Of a DNA stretch of 64,000 nt, positions 14,601 to 26,231 are shown one piece after another. Each line of letters begins with the position of its first letter. Within the stretch, counting starts at the first letter, position 1. Under the pieces are notes generated by a model. The model saw only the letters and a list, made by a program, of their open reading frames with translations, had not been told where the DNA came from and ran no database searches. The position numbers and the translations under genes were made by a program. Where the stretch lies: contig JAMXBB010000011.1 in assembly GCA_024138015.1 (NCBI GenBank), positions 73,040,522 to 73,104,521 on the forward strand. The letters run 5' to 3'. Source of the DNA: Lumnitzera littorea. Taxonomy: Eukaryota > Streptophyta > Magnoliopsida > Myrtales > Combretaceae.

Positions 14601-17234
14601 ATTTATCGTTGTAGTGCATAAACATGAGATTCTTTATAAGTCAAACCACTGAATCGAACATGTATGCGATCACTTCTCAGTGATTCATATCCTTATGGGT
14701 GTTCTATAAACCTTAATTTCTATAAAATCCTAGTTTCCCATAAATTAGTTACCTTTATTGAATTAATCAATTGAAGCACAACTAACATTCTAGTGATCAT
14801 CTTACTAAGCACATCATAAAGTTTTACTTCTCTTTTTATCTCAAAATTGACTATTAAGATCACTTATTAATTAAGGAAGCCATCTAAACCCTGGAATCAA
14901 TATAAGTGCTAAATTGATAAGTAAGTTCCAAATATGGAATTTTGTTAAGTATTGGTCTAATGGATTAATTCATATTGACTTAGATATATGATTGATGAAA
15001 TTGGTTGATTAGAGATTAAAATTGGCAAGATTATGAATCAATATTAAAAGATATGCAAACCTTAAGAGAAGTTAGAAAACAATGGCTAATTAGACTTAGA
15101 AATTGTATTCTATAAAGGTATGGTTGACCCCTTAGGAATCTAAATTTGAGAGAATTGAAATTTAAGAAGGAAATAGGAGCATCGATAGTAAAGTGATCAA
15201 TTACCCTTCCTTCGTAGTTGACTGGCCCTTATAGCAGGGCTAATTGCCCCTTCCATTATTAATAAAGGACCTCATCAAGTCCATAAGTAAACCAAGTGAT
15301 ACTTTAATGACCCTTCATGAACCAAGAGGCCTTTTATCACCTGCTTAAATACAAGGAATAAATATTAATTAATCTATGTTACATATTGAATTAGGTGTTA
15401 ATATTAACATTTTAATAGCATCAAGTTTTAAGTTGCATTATAGGTAGGTAGCTGTTGTTGTGTGTTGTATGTGCCTAATTAAATAACGAACTTGACTAAT
15501 ATACTTGTTTATAAATTGCATGAGTTGTTTTTATATGATTAGACCTAAATGTAGTAGTTGTCGATAAGAGGATGGTAATTCAAAACTTTTAAATAAATGG
15601 TTAGATTGGATACTAAGGTCATTGTAATGAATTGGTAGGTTGTTGATATAAGGGGGTTATGTTTAATAGGGTCAGCAAGTAGGAAGGAGACAGTGCATAG
15701 AATGTTTTAGATGGACTTAGTTGTTGATGGCAAGTTAACAAGTGTTAAATCCATATGAGTACTTTGATAGACGATAATAAGATTAACCCTCGGATAATAT
15801 GTTTTGCATGGGTCTTGAGCAATAGTTTTGGCACGTTTAGAAAATGGCTATATCGTAAGTAACAAGCTTGCAAGCCTAACTATGTTTAAGTGGTTATAGT
15901 TGCTTTGTTATGATTTTTGCATGTTTGGAAATGGAATTTGAGTGTTTTCAATCTTGAATTGTTAAGATAATGTTTTGTGTTTGATTAAATGATATATCTT
16001 AATGAAATTGTTTGATGCATTTAGTAAATTATAAGCCTATGTGCAATTGCAACTTATGCATATGTTTTCACAGTAGTTCTGTATTGGTTTTTATGACTCG
16101 CCTTAGTGATTTTTTTTCCCTTTCTATAGTTAAGTTGTTTTATACAGCTTAGACTGGGATGCAAGTGACCATAATATAACTAGTGTTTATTAAATAAATT
16201 CAAATGGGTTTTAATTAGTAAGTTTCTTTAATTTCCATAAATAGGATACATATTGTATAGTTTTAGTAAACTAAGTGACGTAGTATAAGAGTTTAAAGAT
16301 CATTTATAAAATTGTGGATTTAATGGTTACGTGCCTTGCATATTTCTATTAAGGTAGGAATATGTGATTGATCACGTTCTATAGTTTTGGACCGTGAAAC
16401 TAGAAACTTAGAAAGCTCACGTGTTGGGAGGCAGATCTCTAAACCAACTCTCCATCAAAATCATATTAGTATCTAATGGAGGTAGAAAGGTTTCCAAAAC
16501 ACCATGTATGTGGGAATTTCCATTTAGTTTAGAAGTTCTTGTGTATCGAGTGATGGTGGTAGCATATTAGTGGATCCTTAGGTCCGTTAATCATTTAGTA
16601 AATTACCAAATGGTAAAATTCTCTAAATCCTAGGATTATACATTACATAACCCATCACCAATATCTATGAGCTTGGACTTTGTTATTTTTTTTTCAAAGT
16701 TTTTCATTACATTTATGAAGTACAACATCTTCTCAAACACATGAAATTGTATTTCTTCTTTCATTTTGGACGTTCTATTTTTTTTTTCCCTTATTTTTGG
16801 TTTGATATCCATCGTAAATTATCATTTTAATGCTAATAATTTCAAGGTATATCCATTGTCTAGAGATTATAAGATATATAAAAGAACATGTTTTTTGGCT
16901 TAGTTATAAGATTAAAGATGGGATCTTCATAGGTAGTTGTTTAGTTTTAACTCTAACTTTAATCTTATGATGATTAAGCAAAAAATGTGTGCTATTTTGT
17001 ATATCATTGTTACATCATTAATAGATATGACTTAAAATCTTAGGATTAAAATGAAAATGTACGGACGACATCAAATAGAAAAAACAGAAGATTGAAATAA
17101 GAAATCAAATACAATTTTGTGTGCCTGTCTTCAGATTTTAAATCAAAAGGAAAGAAAGCTCTGTTTGGGCTGAGGCAACAACCATTACCCTTATTATGGA
17201 TCCAACCCTAGAAGTATATAATCGGAATAATTAC
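11670..17234. other. repeat-like AT-rich DNA, no gene recognised
   Basis: More than 5 kb without a supportable gene on either strand. It probably contains decayed retrotransposon DNA flanking the gag remnant on its left, but no LTR pair was found. The 82-bp tandem duplication at 14409 is listed separately. Confidence 0.35.
14409..14572. repeat. perfect 82-bp tandem duplication
   Basis: Two head-to-tail copies of an 82-bp unit beginning GGTATTAGCTTAACGAC (14409-14490 and 14491-14572). By eye they are identical, so the duplication is recent compared with its decayed surroundings. An assembly artefact cannot be excluded from the sequence alone. Confidence 0.9.
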
Positions 17235-17470
17235 AATGGAGGGGACAGACGTTTGAGTAAATTTAAACGGGAGATTTACGTTTCGAAAAGTTAAAATAAA
17301 AAATTTCGTAAAATGGTTCAAATAGTTTTATAGAATAACTATTAAATTATAATTTTATAATAAGTGAATCTCTTACTTGAATCATTTTATGAAATATTGA
17401 TTATTTATTCAAATTTTTTGAAATATTGATTCCCTATTTAAATTTACCCCTAGATATTGATCCTTTTCCG
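17235..17470. mobile_element. foldback MITE-like element
   Basis: The left arm (about 17240-17330) and the reverse complement of the right arm (about 17375-17465) align over about 80 bases. They share GTAAATTTAAA, a TTTCRWAAA stretch and GTAAAATG/ATAAAATG-GTTCAA blocks. Long imperfect arms, a short loop and no coding capacity fit a foldback miniature inverted-repeat element. Exact ends and target duplication are not clear, so the superfamily is left open. It lies about 300 bp beyond the stop codon of the minus-strand gene at 17765. Confidence 0.5.
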
Positions 17471-17667
17471 TTATAATTCTTCCAAGTATAATTTTATATA
17501 AGATGTGCATAATAATATATTCTTTGTCACATATGATCGTGCATGTATAAGATATATTCATTTATTTAAATAACAACAGCATATGTAATACTAGCTAACG
17601 CATGCAATAAGAATTTGTTAGTTGTATTGTGTATTTCAAGTCATCTTATTTTTAAGAAATTTTGTTA

Positions 17668-17673
17668 TTTATT
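17668..17673 (-). terminator. polyadenylation signal AATAAA
   Basis: A minus-strand AATAAA lies 92 bp beyond the stop codon of the MGCG gene, in an AT-rich context. It is a plausible near-upstream polyadenylation element, although plant signals are loose and such hexamers are common in AT-rich DNA. Confidence 0.35.
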
Positions 17674-17764
17674 ATAACTAATCTAAGAGAAAGATCTACG
17701 TTGAAGAAGCAAGGCCATGTTGGACGAGGAAAAATGTTCAGTTGGTGAGCGTTATTTTCTGATA

Positions 17765-18890
17765 TCAAGTAACCTTATTTCCACTAAAAGATCTATGAGG
17801 ATTACATGCAGCAACATGTAACAAATTTTTCATTCCCCCGCGACCAGTTCTTGATAGTACTCCTCTAATTCTCCTTCTTGCTCGACCTTTCTTCGGTGAT
17901 GGATTGCTTTGTAGCTGTCAAAATTCAATTAAATCATTGATTTTGTTCGAAAAATATTTGGACAGGAAATTGTTTAACAATATTAATGTTGGAAAAGAAA
18001 ACATTTGAAGTCCTCAAGTTTCTAAAGTATTTGCTGTTAAATTATATATAACTATCAATTTCAGCAAATAAACCTTAGAACTTGAAAATATAGTTCAATT
18101 AATTAAGTGATATGGCATATGCTACTATCGGATATCTTGAAAGATTTTCCTTTCGTGCCACATCCGCATAGCACCATGTCGTATCGTACTATGTATTTAA
18201 ACACATCTTAGACTAAAAAATTTTTTTTTAAAAAAAGCAAAATGGATTCTAAGTGAAAACAATAAAGGAAAGCAGGGAAAAAAAGAAGAAGAAAAAAACT
18301 CTACCATTTGTAAACCAACTATCTAGACGATGGTGGCATGCTAAGTGGCTAGATGATATTGAAACACATCAGATTAGTGGTTTAGGACTCAATTATACGA
18401 TATTTAAAAGTTTTAAGATATGTTAACCGAGAAAAAAAAAAAAATTAAGATATGGCTTTTGAAATCGAAAATTTTTTGAACGTGGTTGCTAAAATTCAAC
18501 ATTTTAAGAGCGGATTGCAAATATCTCAAAAGGTTGAGGACATTCAATGCAATTTTTCTTTATGGAATTATACATTTTATTAAGGTTATGATAACTTTAA
18601 TGGTATAAATATTGGTGTCCCAAGGGAATAGATTAGACTCAATACTCTCATCCTTAAGTTGTAAAGTGGTTAGAAAAAAAAAAAGAGAAGAATTTATATA
18701 TTTCCTATGAAAATCTTTTATGACCTCAAAAATTAATGCCATATGACTTTTCATTTCATAAATTTAGTGTTTGAATTTATTCGAATTATGAAAAGTACTT
18801 GAATTTTAATAGGCACAAAATTTTATGATAAAAAAAAAGGAAAATGATGTATGCACACATTTAACTTAATATCTGAACGTCCAAAAATAA

Positions 18891-18928
<38 letters not shown>

Positions 18929-20311
18929 AATAATAAGTTGTTGGAGTGGAGGTGGAGAGAAGTACCTTCAAGGGCTCTTTAGCTATAAAATCATCATCCT
19001 TGTTTTGTATTGCCTTCTCTGTCTTTACCTCGTTAACTCCTATCCATTTTCAATTTAGAATAAACATTCGTAAGCAAACAATTCACTATATCGATAAATT
19101 TGTCATTCTTTTTCCTTGGAATTTCCCGTTATTTGAGAAACATTGAATTATGAGACGCACAGAACATGAACAATTTTTTCTAGGGCCTGGAAAAATATCT
19201 TCCTTTGTATCTTTCAATAGGGAAAATGCCACAATTATTCCTAAACCTTTTGACAATTTACATTACTCAACTTATTTTGAAGATAAGAAAAAAAGAGAAG
19301 TACTAAAAACAACAAATATATCAGCATGTAAATTTTCTATGATCAATTAATCGATTATAGGATTTCAATTGTGCTATTATTTTATTTTTTTCTTTTCGAA
19401 TTTGGCTGATCAAAATTCAGCACTATAGGACCATGTGCAATGGCCGTTCCTCGGCCACATTTCCATGGATGAAGACACGGGTAAGCGCTCCTTGACCATT
19501 GAAGCATGTTGATTTGGCGCGGTTAAATGCTGAGATGTTTACGAGGAACGGCTCAGCTTTATTTATTTATTTATTTTTAAACTTTGTTTGGTTGTTTAAG
19601 TTTACGGACTCACAAAAATTTTTAAAAAATATATTAATGAACTTTTATGAAGGAACGATAAAGTAATAAGTTTTTTATTATGTTAATGTGGTTTATAAGA
19701 ATTAGAAATGGTTCCTAATCATATAAAATTTTTTATCAAGTCAATCTCAATTTTAAAATTCATGGAAATTGCGTAAACATTCATTGCCATATTTCACAAT
19801 AATTAGTGCATTAAATTAGAATTTTACCTTCATATTTGCAGCTATTATCGTCCGAATCGGCAGAAAGAACACAATATTCTCGAAAGCTGGGAGATCCTGG
19901 ATAAAATATACTTGCTTCCCCCCTGACCTGATTATTATTATTATTATCATCATCCACATCTTCTTTTTCACTGCTGTCACGATTGTCATCATCTTCATTT
20001 TTGTTCTCTTCGTTTACCAACTTACTATTAACGTTATCTGGATCATCATCTGCCTTCGCATGCATTACTTGCTGCACGGGAGCTTGCTTCATCACCATGC
20101 AATCGGATTCGACGTTCGACATGCGTGGCAGACAAGCCTTACCGTCCTCTAGAAGGCTCTGGGTGGTCGTGTCTTGGTCGTCGTCGTCATTCTTCTTAGG
20201 TGCAGGTGATGGTGGAAGGTCCTCCATGTTGCGGTGCATGGGGTTGTAATATAAGTACATTGGGCCGCCCGATGCATCTTCCCTATCTAATTTAGTCATA
20301 CCACAACCCAT
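17765..20311 (-). CDS. MGCG N-myristoylated acidic plant protein, 3 exons, function unknown
   Basis: Three minus-strand exons join in phase: 20311-19828 (484 nt), 19039-18966 (74 nt) and 17914-17765 (150 nt), with GT donors and AG acceptors. They give 235 residues plus a stop. The protein starts MGCG, so Gly2 is a likely myristoylation site and Cys3 a palmitoylation site, suggesting membrane anchoring. The middle is acidic and low-complexity (DDDD, NNNNN and KEDVDDD runs). Near the end of exon 1 is a SPSFREYC motif. The short second exon is Lys/Glu/Asp-rich. The last exon encodes a basic motif (KKGRARRRIRGVLSR) followed by GGMKNLLHVAACNPH, which gives the protein a charged tail. This layout (MGCG, SPSFR-Y, terminal RGRR-R...KNLL-V) matches my recollection of an uncharacterised plant family; I know no biochemical function. 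Exon 1 alone reads on to a stop at 19811, which would give a shorter tail. A TATA-like ATATATTTT lies about 90 bp upstream near 20401. Confidence 0.75.
18893..18926. repeat. (AT)n microsatellite in intron 2
   Basis: About 17 uninterrupted AT dinucleotides in the second intron of the MGCG gene, 40 bp past the exon 2 donor. It is likely length-polymorphic. Confidence 0.9.
19443..19552. other. 11-bp perfect inverted repeat in a GC-rich intron island
   Basis: GCCGTTCCTCG (19443-19453) and CGAGGAACGGC (19542-19552) are exact reverse complements about 88 bp apart. They lie in an island of clearly higher GC content within the AT-rich first intron of the MGCG gene. It could be the ends of a small element or a hairpin in the pre-mRNA. 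Neither a microRNA-like duplex nor a target duplication is evident. Confidence 0.5.
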
Positions 20312-21011
20312 TGGAGGACTAATTAATAATGTCTAGGGACATGGAAAAAAACAAGCTATGGTTGCCCTGGCTTTAATGGTTGATTTGAAAAAGAAAAGAA
20401 AATATATTCAAGGGTAGTAGGAGGGATCGATAATTTGATATGGAATTAGAGGAGGAAGAAGAAAGAAAAGGATGGACAAGCTATCCACTTTTTTTCTTTT
20501 TTTTTTTTGGTTGTTTTTTTTTTTACTATCAGTTGATAATTAAATTTAGAGGATTCATTTCCTATATTGTTAAGGCTGGCCTAAAGGGAATTAATGGTCT
20601 AACATTTGTTGCGGGGAGAAGTTTTGCTAATTTTTGAAGGATGGTGAATTAGGCTATTTTTCTTATTATTATGAAAATTAAGAGGAAAAAAAAAAAATGG
20701 CAGTGCATTAATATTGTTCTTTGTTTGCTTTTTGTTGAGGTTGCTAGGAACACCTTTTAGGTGGTGTCTTTGTTGTGTAAATTTTCACGTGGAATGGTGC
20801 CATTGTTTTTAGCGTTTGAAAATTGGAAATTCCAGAGTCTTCCGTGATTCAATTTTGGCTCCACGACGCGGTGATCTCATTCCACCATAGTAAAAGTAAA
20901 TTTCATATGATTATAATTTTTCTAACCTAATACTCATATTGATATACGCACGTACCTAGATATTATTGCTCACATGTATATATCCCAACTAAGATTATAT
21001 ATATATATATA
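20312..21011. other. upstream region of the MGCG gene, no other gene
   Basis: It holds the presumed promoter and 5' leader of the minus-strand gene. Poly-T/poly-A runs near 20490-20525 and 20685 are the only conspicuous structures. The open frame at 20440-20637 shows no motif. Confidence 0.35.
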
Positions 21012-21229
21012 TATATATGAATTTTTTATATGATCTCGTCCATATTTTTTATGAGACCGATACTACCATTGATCTAATATTTGATTTTATATTTATTAAA
21101 TCTCTACCATTTAATTGATTATATTTTTAATGGTTCAGATTAAATTGATAGTAAATTAATAATTAGATGATAAATGTGACCGATCTAGTAAAAAACATAG
21201 ACGGGATTGGAGAACTTTCCATATATATA
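21012..21229. mobile_element. foldback MITE-like element flanked by TA repeats
   Basis: The two halves are imperfect inverted copies. The left arm TATATATGAATTTT...GTCCATATTTTTTATGAGACCG matches the reverse complement of the right arm (TATATATGGAAAG...GTCTATGTTTTTTACTAGATCGG), followed by a shared ATCTAAT block. It is about 218 bp long and non-coding, with TA repeats at both outer edges. This is typical of a miniature inverted-repeat transposable element; the superfamily is not assigned. Confidence 0.55.
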
Positions 21230-21812
21230 ACACTCTACAAGATGGCACGTATTGTTACAAATATAGAATTATACGAAGTTGTTGCATTATAAACTAAATA
21301 CGATATATGCATGTATCTATATATTAAAATCAAATATAAAGTGTATATGTAGTTATTTTATATAGTTATGTATCAATGATCGTCTAGTAAAATACATCTT
21401 GTTTATCTTTATCTTATATCTCTTATATATTAAGCTAAAGACACTATCTTTTTTTTTTTTTTTTTTCTTTCTGGCGCTTTTAAGAATATAATTTAATTAA
21501 TTACAGTTGTAATAAAAGCCGTCTGGAAAGTGAAAAGTTAAGATCCAAAAAGCAAACCAGCTTTTAAGATACGCCAGAGTATGCTTCTTTTTCTATAAAT
21601 ATATTTAATATACACGGAAACAACAATAGAAGTTGTTTCTTTAGATATTTTAGCCATTCAAATTGGGGTATGTATTCTTCTAGCATGTATATAAATATAT
21701 GTTGATAGTGTTTATCATGGAGGTGGTCTTTAGTGGTGCCCTTGTGGTTTGGTGGCTGCATGTGATGATGGACCTACAAAAAGCCCTTTGTGGCATTGCT
21801 AGTGTAAGTTGA
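21230..21812. other. intergenic, no gene recognised
   Basis: AT-rich DNA with a poly-T run near 21450. The minus-strand open frame at 21564-21761 has no recognisable motif. Confidence 0.3.
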
Positions 21813-23186
21813 TGTATCAGGTAAGTGCACCATATCAAATTATAATAGTGTAGTGGATTAAATCAAGTGTTAATGCTTGAGGGATTCTGATTATTAGTAT
21901 TTACTAGATCTTTATTATTTAATTGATAAATTAAATTCTAAGAAACTTAAAGAAGTAAATCTAAATTACAAGTAAAACTAATTTAAATATTAACGAAGAT
22001 ATAATTTAAGAATTAATAAAAAAGTAATTCAATTGGAAATTAATTTAAGATTCAATGTTGTACTTAGATCTTACTTCTCTAGATTTAATATGTGATTTCT
22101 CTTAAAGATAATCTAATTTATTTTTTAATATTTCTTAACCGAATACTAAAATTAATCATTTTTTCATGCCAATTAACCCTAACCTTAAAATCATCTATTA
22201 AAATATCTTCTCAGTAGCATTACTTAATATTGCATTATTAAACAATGAATTCTCTATATTTTAATTCAAAATTCTGGAAGAATCTTGCAAATTATATGTA
22301 ATTTTACAATAATCCTCACCAACTGTACCTAAATCTAATCTTATAAGAAATTTCTCTATTCTCTTATAAGATATCAAACTCTAGATTATTATTCGTAAAA
22401 ATAATAACCTAAATCATGAAGCAAACATAGCTGAATCAAGAAAAAAAATTAGAGAATTAAATTAATCAAGTAATAATAATATCACATGAATAGATTTAGG
22501 TTTCATAAAACCTAGATTTCAAATATTTACTTACTACAAATTACAAAATTAGGATCTAAAAACAAAGAGTAGAAAATTATAGAAAAGAAAGTCATGAAGC
22601 TTAAAGAAAAATTGAATTTTGAATTCTTGATGATCTTCCCACTCCTTGAATATTCTTGTCGTGAAAAACTCTCTCCAAGTTATGTCTAATAAGTTCTCCC
22701 TCTCAAATAAACCATATCAAGGTTTTATATATGAAGAGATAAAAAAAAATGGGTTGGTTGTAAAAGACACGATCAGGGATACGATCGGGGACACAATTGT
22801 GTCTTTTGGTCATGCACTTGACTGTACTTCATGTTTGTTTGTTTCTTTTTTTTTTTTTTAAACTAGAAACGGCATAATTGAGGACATGGTTGTGTCTTTT
22901 GGTCGTATTCTAAGCTATAACAGTAGAAAATCAACTCCAATTTTGTTTGGAAACAATACAGTCATGATTCGATTGTATCGATCTTCAAATCTTCGTAACT
23001 TACTCATTTTAATTTCGATTTGAGTGAAATTTGTTTTTATCTTCTTGTTTTCTCGCGTAAATAATTTCAAAAAGCTAAAAAACAAAACTTTACTCAATTA
23101 AGGATTATTATCCAAAAATAAACTCAAATATCAAGGAAAATTATAAAAAATCATCATGTAAAATATCTGCAATTAGGAACTCATCA
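21813..23186 (-). mobile_element. Athila/Tat-like LTR (copy A), minus orientation
   Basis: Read on the minus strand it starts TGATGAGTTCCTAATTG at 23186 and ends CTTACCTGATACA at 21813 (1,374 bp). It matches the plus-strand LTR at 26232-27636 nearly end to end: the same TGATGAGTTCCTAATT start, the same GACACGATCGTGTC-like cluster near the middle, and the same last 110 bases (CCACTA...ATAATTTGATATGGTGCAC). No clear gag follows it, and the flanks GTTGA/AGAGC do not match. It is therefore either a solo LTR whose duplication has decayed or an end of a rearranged element. Confidence 0.7.
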
Positions 23187-23878
23187 AGAGCCCTTCAATA
23201 TTAAAGTTATCGAGAAGAGTATTTTAGGAAAGGAAGGTGTTTGAGCGTTTTATATATCATGAAGCTTACTTGCTAGGAACACGTATCGGACGAAGACTAG
23301 CTCATATATGATTTAAGCATGGAGGCATGCTTAGTACGAGAAAGGATAGCTCCTTTCTACTAGTTGGTAAACCTCGGGAAGGGAGATTGTCTCATTAGCA
23401 TGGGCAGTCACCATAGCTTGGACGATTAGACTCTTAGGCCATATGATAGGTTGTTACATAGCATTTAACAAGGGGAGAGAAGGAAGCTAAGCAGAGTAGC
23501 CTTTGGCATTGTGTTCTTTAGCCCAAGTACAAAGCAATTGGCATGCTTAGGGTCTCGAGGTCAGAGTGGATCTGTTAGGTTATGTATTTGGTTACCCTAA
23601 AGACTTTGAGTCATCGAGAATTGAGCATTGAGGAGTCAAGCATCCAGAAGACTTCATTAGAGGCTTTTGGTCTCTTTTGTTGATTGGGGTCGAAGGAGCT
23701 TGGTACTACCCGCAACACATCATGTGGGTGTTCGACACATTGGTCATCTATTTGTATCTTGGTCCAAGCCGGCCCACTCTTTAAGGCCCGCGTAGGTTGG
23801 TTTGTAGATGGGGGGATTGAGATTTTGGCCCTAACAGATGCTTGGGGGATTTAAGCATGCCCAAACACTTGGGCCTGA
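23187..23878. other. GC-richer repeat fragment, no gene
   Basis: This stretch has higher GC content than its neighbours and no open frame. Near 23812-23842 a purine-rich ATGGGGGGATTGAGA is followed by TTTTGGCCCTAACA; the reverse complement starts TGTTAGGGCCAAAATC, resembling an LTR start next to a polypurine-like tract. I treat it as a fragment of another LTR element but cannot define its partner. Confidence 0.35.
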
Positions 23879-25789
23879 TGTGAGACCCTACAAAATTTTC
23901 AATTTAGATATAACATAGTTATAGGAGCTATCAAGTTAAGTAAATTGTAAGCTTCATACTCTAGTAAGTAGATCCCAAGCATTTAGTTTTAATGTATTTG
24001 GAAAGGTAGAATGGTTAAGCTAATATATCATGATTTAGAAGGATATATATATATTATAGATATGAATATAATTAGCAAAGTGACTTCTGCAAGTTAGGAT
24101 TTTGTAAATATAATAGCAAAAATTATAGAAGAGCTAAAAAACTAATTTTTCACACATAACATTCATAATTTATCCAAAGTATGTAAGATAGGTTCTAACA
24201 ACAATGGGGACTTACAAATAAATTATATGGAAAATAATATTTATTGGATGACATGGAATAATATTTAAAAGGCACATACATATGTTCAGTATAATTAATA
24301 AGTAAGCCCACACTTATGTGGTTAGATTTTGAGTGACAATTTAGGACATTTGTGAAATTAACCTGATTAAGTTAAAAATTTATAAATGGGCTAGGAACTT
24401 TAATCAATGAGTAACAGTAAGCTCAGATCTCAAAAATATAATAAAATAATAATAATATAGCTAAAATAGTAAATTTTTACTATAACATTTAATAATTAAC
24501 ATAATCTTATAGAATAGGCTTCGAAAGTTAACGAATTTCTGGAGATAAATTATATGAGTAATAAAATTATTAAATAACCTAAAATAACATGTAGAAAATG
24601 TACACCACATGCAATTTTTATGTGTATATATACTTGTAATTATTTAAAATATCCAATTAAGCATGAATAAGCTAAAATAAACAGAGAAAAATAATAAAAA
24701 TTAATAAAAAAAAATAGATGAGCTGCTATAGTGTACTTAGATTAGGTGTGGTAAGGGTATAGTATAGCCGTTGAGTAACTAGTATAGTGTCTTATGTCAT
24801 TTGAGGTTAGTATAAAAGTGGATTTCTCATGAAGAGAGAGAAAGAAAATCATTTCGCTACTCAAACATGCTTTGTAAAATCTAGAAAATTTCTTTAAGAG
24901 CTCCTACATGCAACTAAGGATTTGAGAAAAATAAATTTGGGTAGTGTAGGTTTAAGAAGAAAATTTGAAAATTATAGGAAAATTAGGGTGTAATACTTGG
25001 TTGTTTAGAGATTATCGATCTACGTAGCTATTAGAGACCAACCACTTCCACCACCAAGTGAGAGGAGACCTACCGCTTAGACGTCTATCATGCTTGGAGC
25101 AGTAGTTGGTAGCCGGAGCTAAAGGTTTTGGTGAGTGTCCCAAAATTGGCTAATTTTCAAAAATTTATTAAAAATATCTATTTTGATTTAAAAAATTTTA
25201 GAAAAAAATTATTCCAAGTATTTCCACTTGTAGAATTCAAGAAAAATATTATTTTATATAAATTTAGTTGATAAATATTATGTCCTTAAGAAATCGTCAA
25301 AATCAAGATAATTTTTATGTTAATTTAAATTACCTTAATGATATAGTTTCGAGCTCCATTTTTTTTAAACTATCCACTATTGATACTAAAGTGCTATATA
25401 AAGTTTTCCATTAAAACTATTTTCTATATTTTTCTCAATTTTTGAACCCATAAATTATAGCTAAAGTTGATATTTTTAGTAAAATTTATTAATTTTCTTC
25501 AAAAGCCATACTTGGATCTTGCACTACATTGATTTGGGATGTAAATTACCATAGAGTGGTGGTGTTGGTTTGAAGTATATGAATAGAAGTTGTGAGTTTT
25601 ATGGACATGTGATTTATATAGTTAAATACCATAGTATGTACTCTTTTGAATGTGCGACTATAAGGAGTTAAATGAAGCTCTTGTAGAGTAATGAAATATT
25701 TGGATGTTGTATATATTGCCGGTGTGCTTTTTGGTGGCTAGAATTGGGTGAACAGTAAGTAAATGTATTGAGTATAAGGAGTATGAGGA

Positions 25790-26110
25790 GAGTCAAAGGA
25801 AAACTTAGAGAGTTTATTAAGTAAAAATCTTAGTAAGTCTATATTCAGAAGTTAAGTCAGAGGGAATTTTTATGAGAATTGTAAACAAAAGAACCTTAGA
25901 AACTAAGTCAAAAGGTATAATCTTAAGGACTTTAAAGTTGGTTGGACTTAGAGGATAGTTCAAAGGGTAAATTTCTTAAAACTATGAAGCTAATTGAACT
26001 TGGAGGATAGCTCAGAAGGTCTTCTATTAACAAACTTAAAATTTAGTAGACTTAGCAACTTAGAAGGTAACTCAAAGAGAGTATTTGGAGTAGCAATATA
26101 TAAATGTGAC
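25790..26110. repeat. degenerate ~60-bp tandem repeats
   Basis: Several imperfect units share the pattern TTGGACTTAGAGGATAGTTC-AAGG / TTGAACTTGGAGGATAGCTC-AGAAGG / TAGACTTAGCAAC...AAGGTAACTC-AAAG. They are spaced roughly 60 bp apart within the first part of unit V. Such arrays are common inside long plant LTRs. Confidence 0.5.
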
Positions 26111-26231
26111 TACTCAAAAGCTACATCAGATATTATTCCTTAAAAAATCTTAGGTATTTATCAAATTCAAGGGTTGACTCAAAGGCTGATCTTACCATAA
26201 ACTTCGACACCCATATGGTTCAAGGGGCGAT

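Noticed and set aside
19150..19350. Plus-strand open frame inside intron 1 of the MGCG gene
   Set aside because: It has no motif, lies antisense in an intron and is of chance length.
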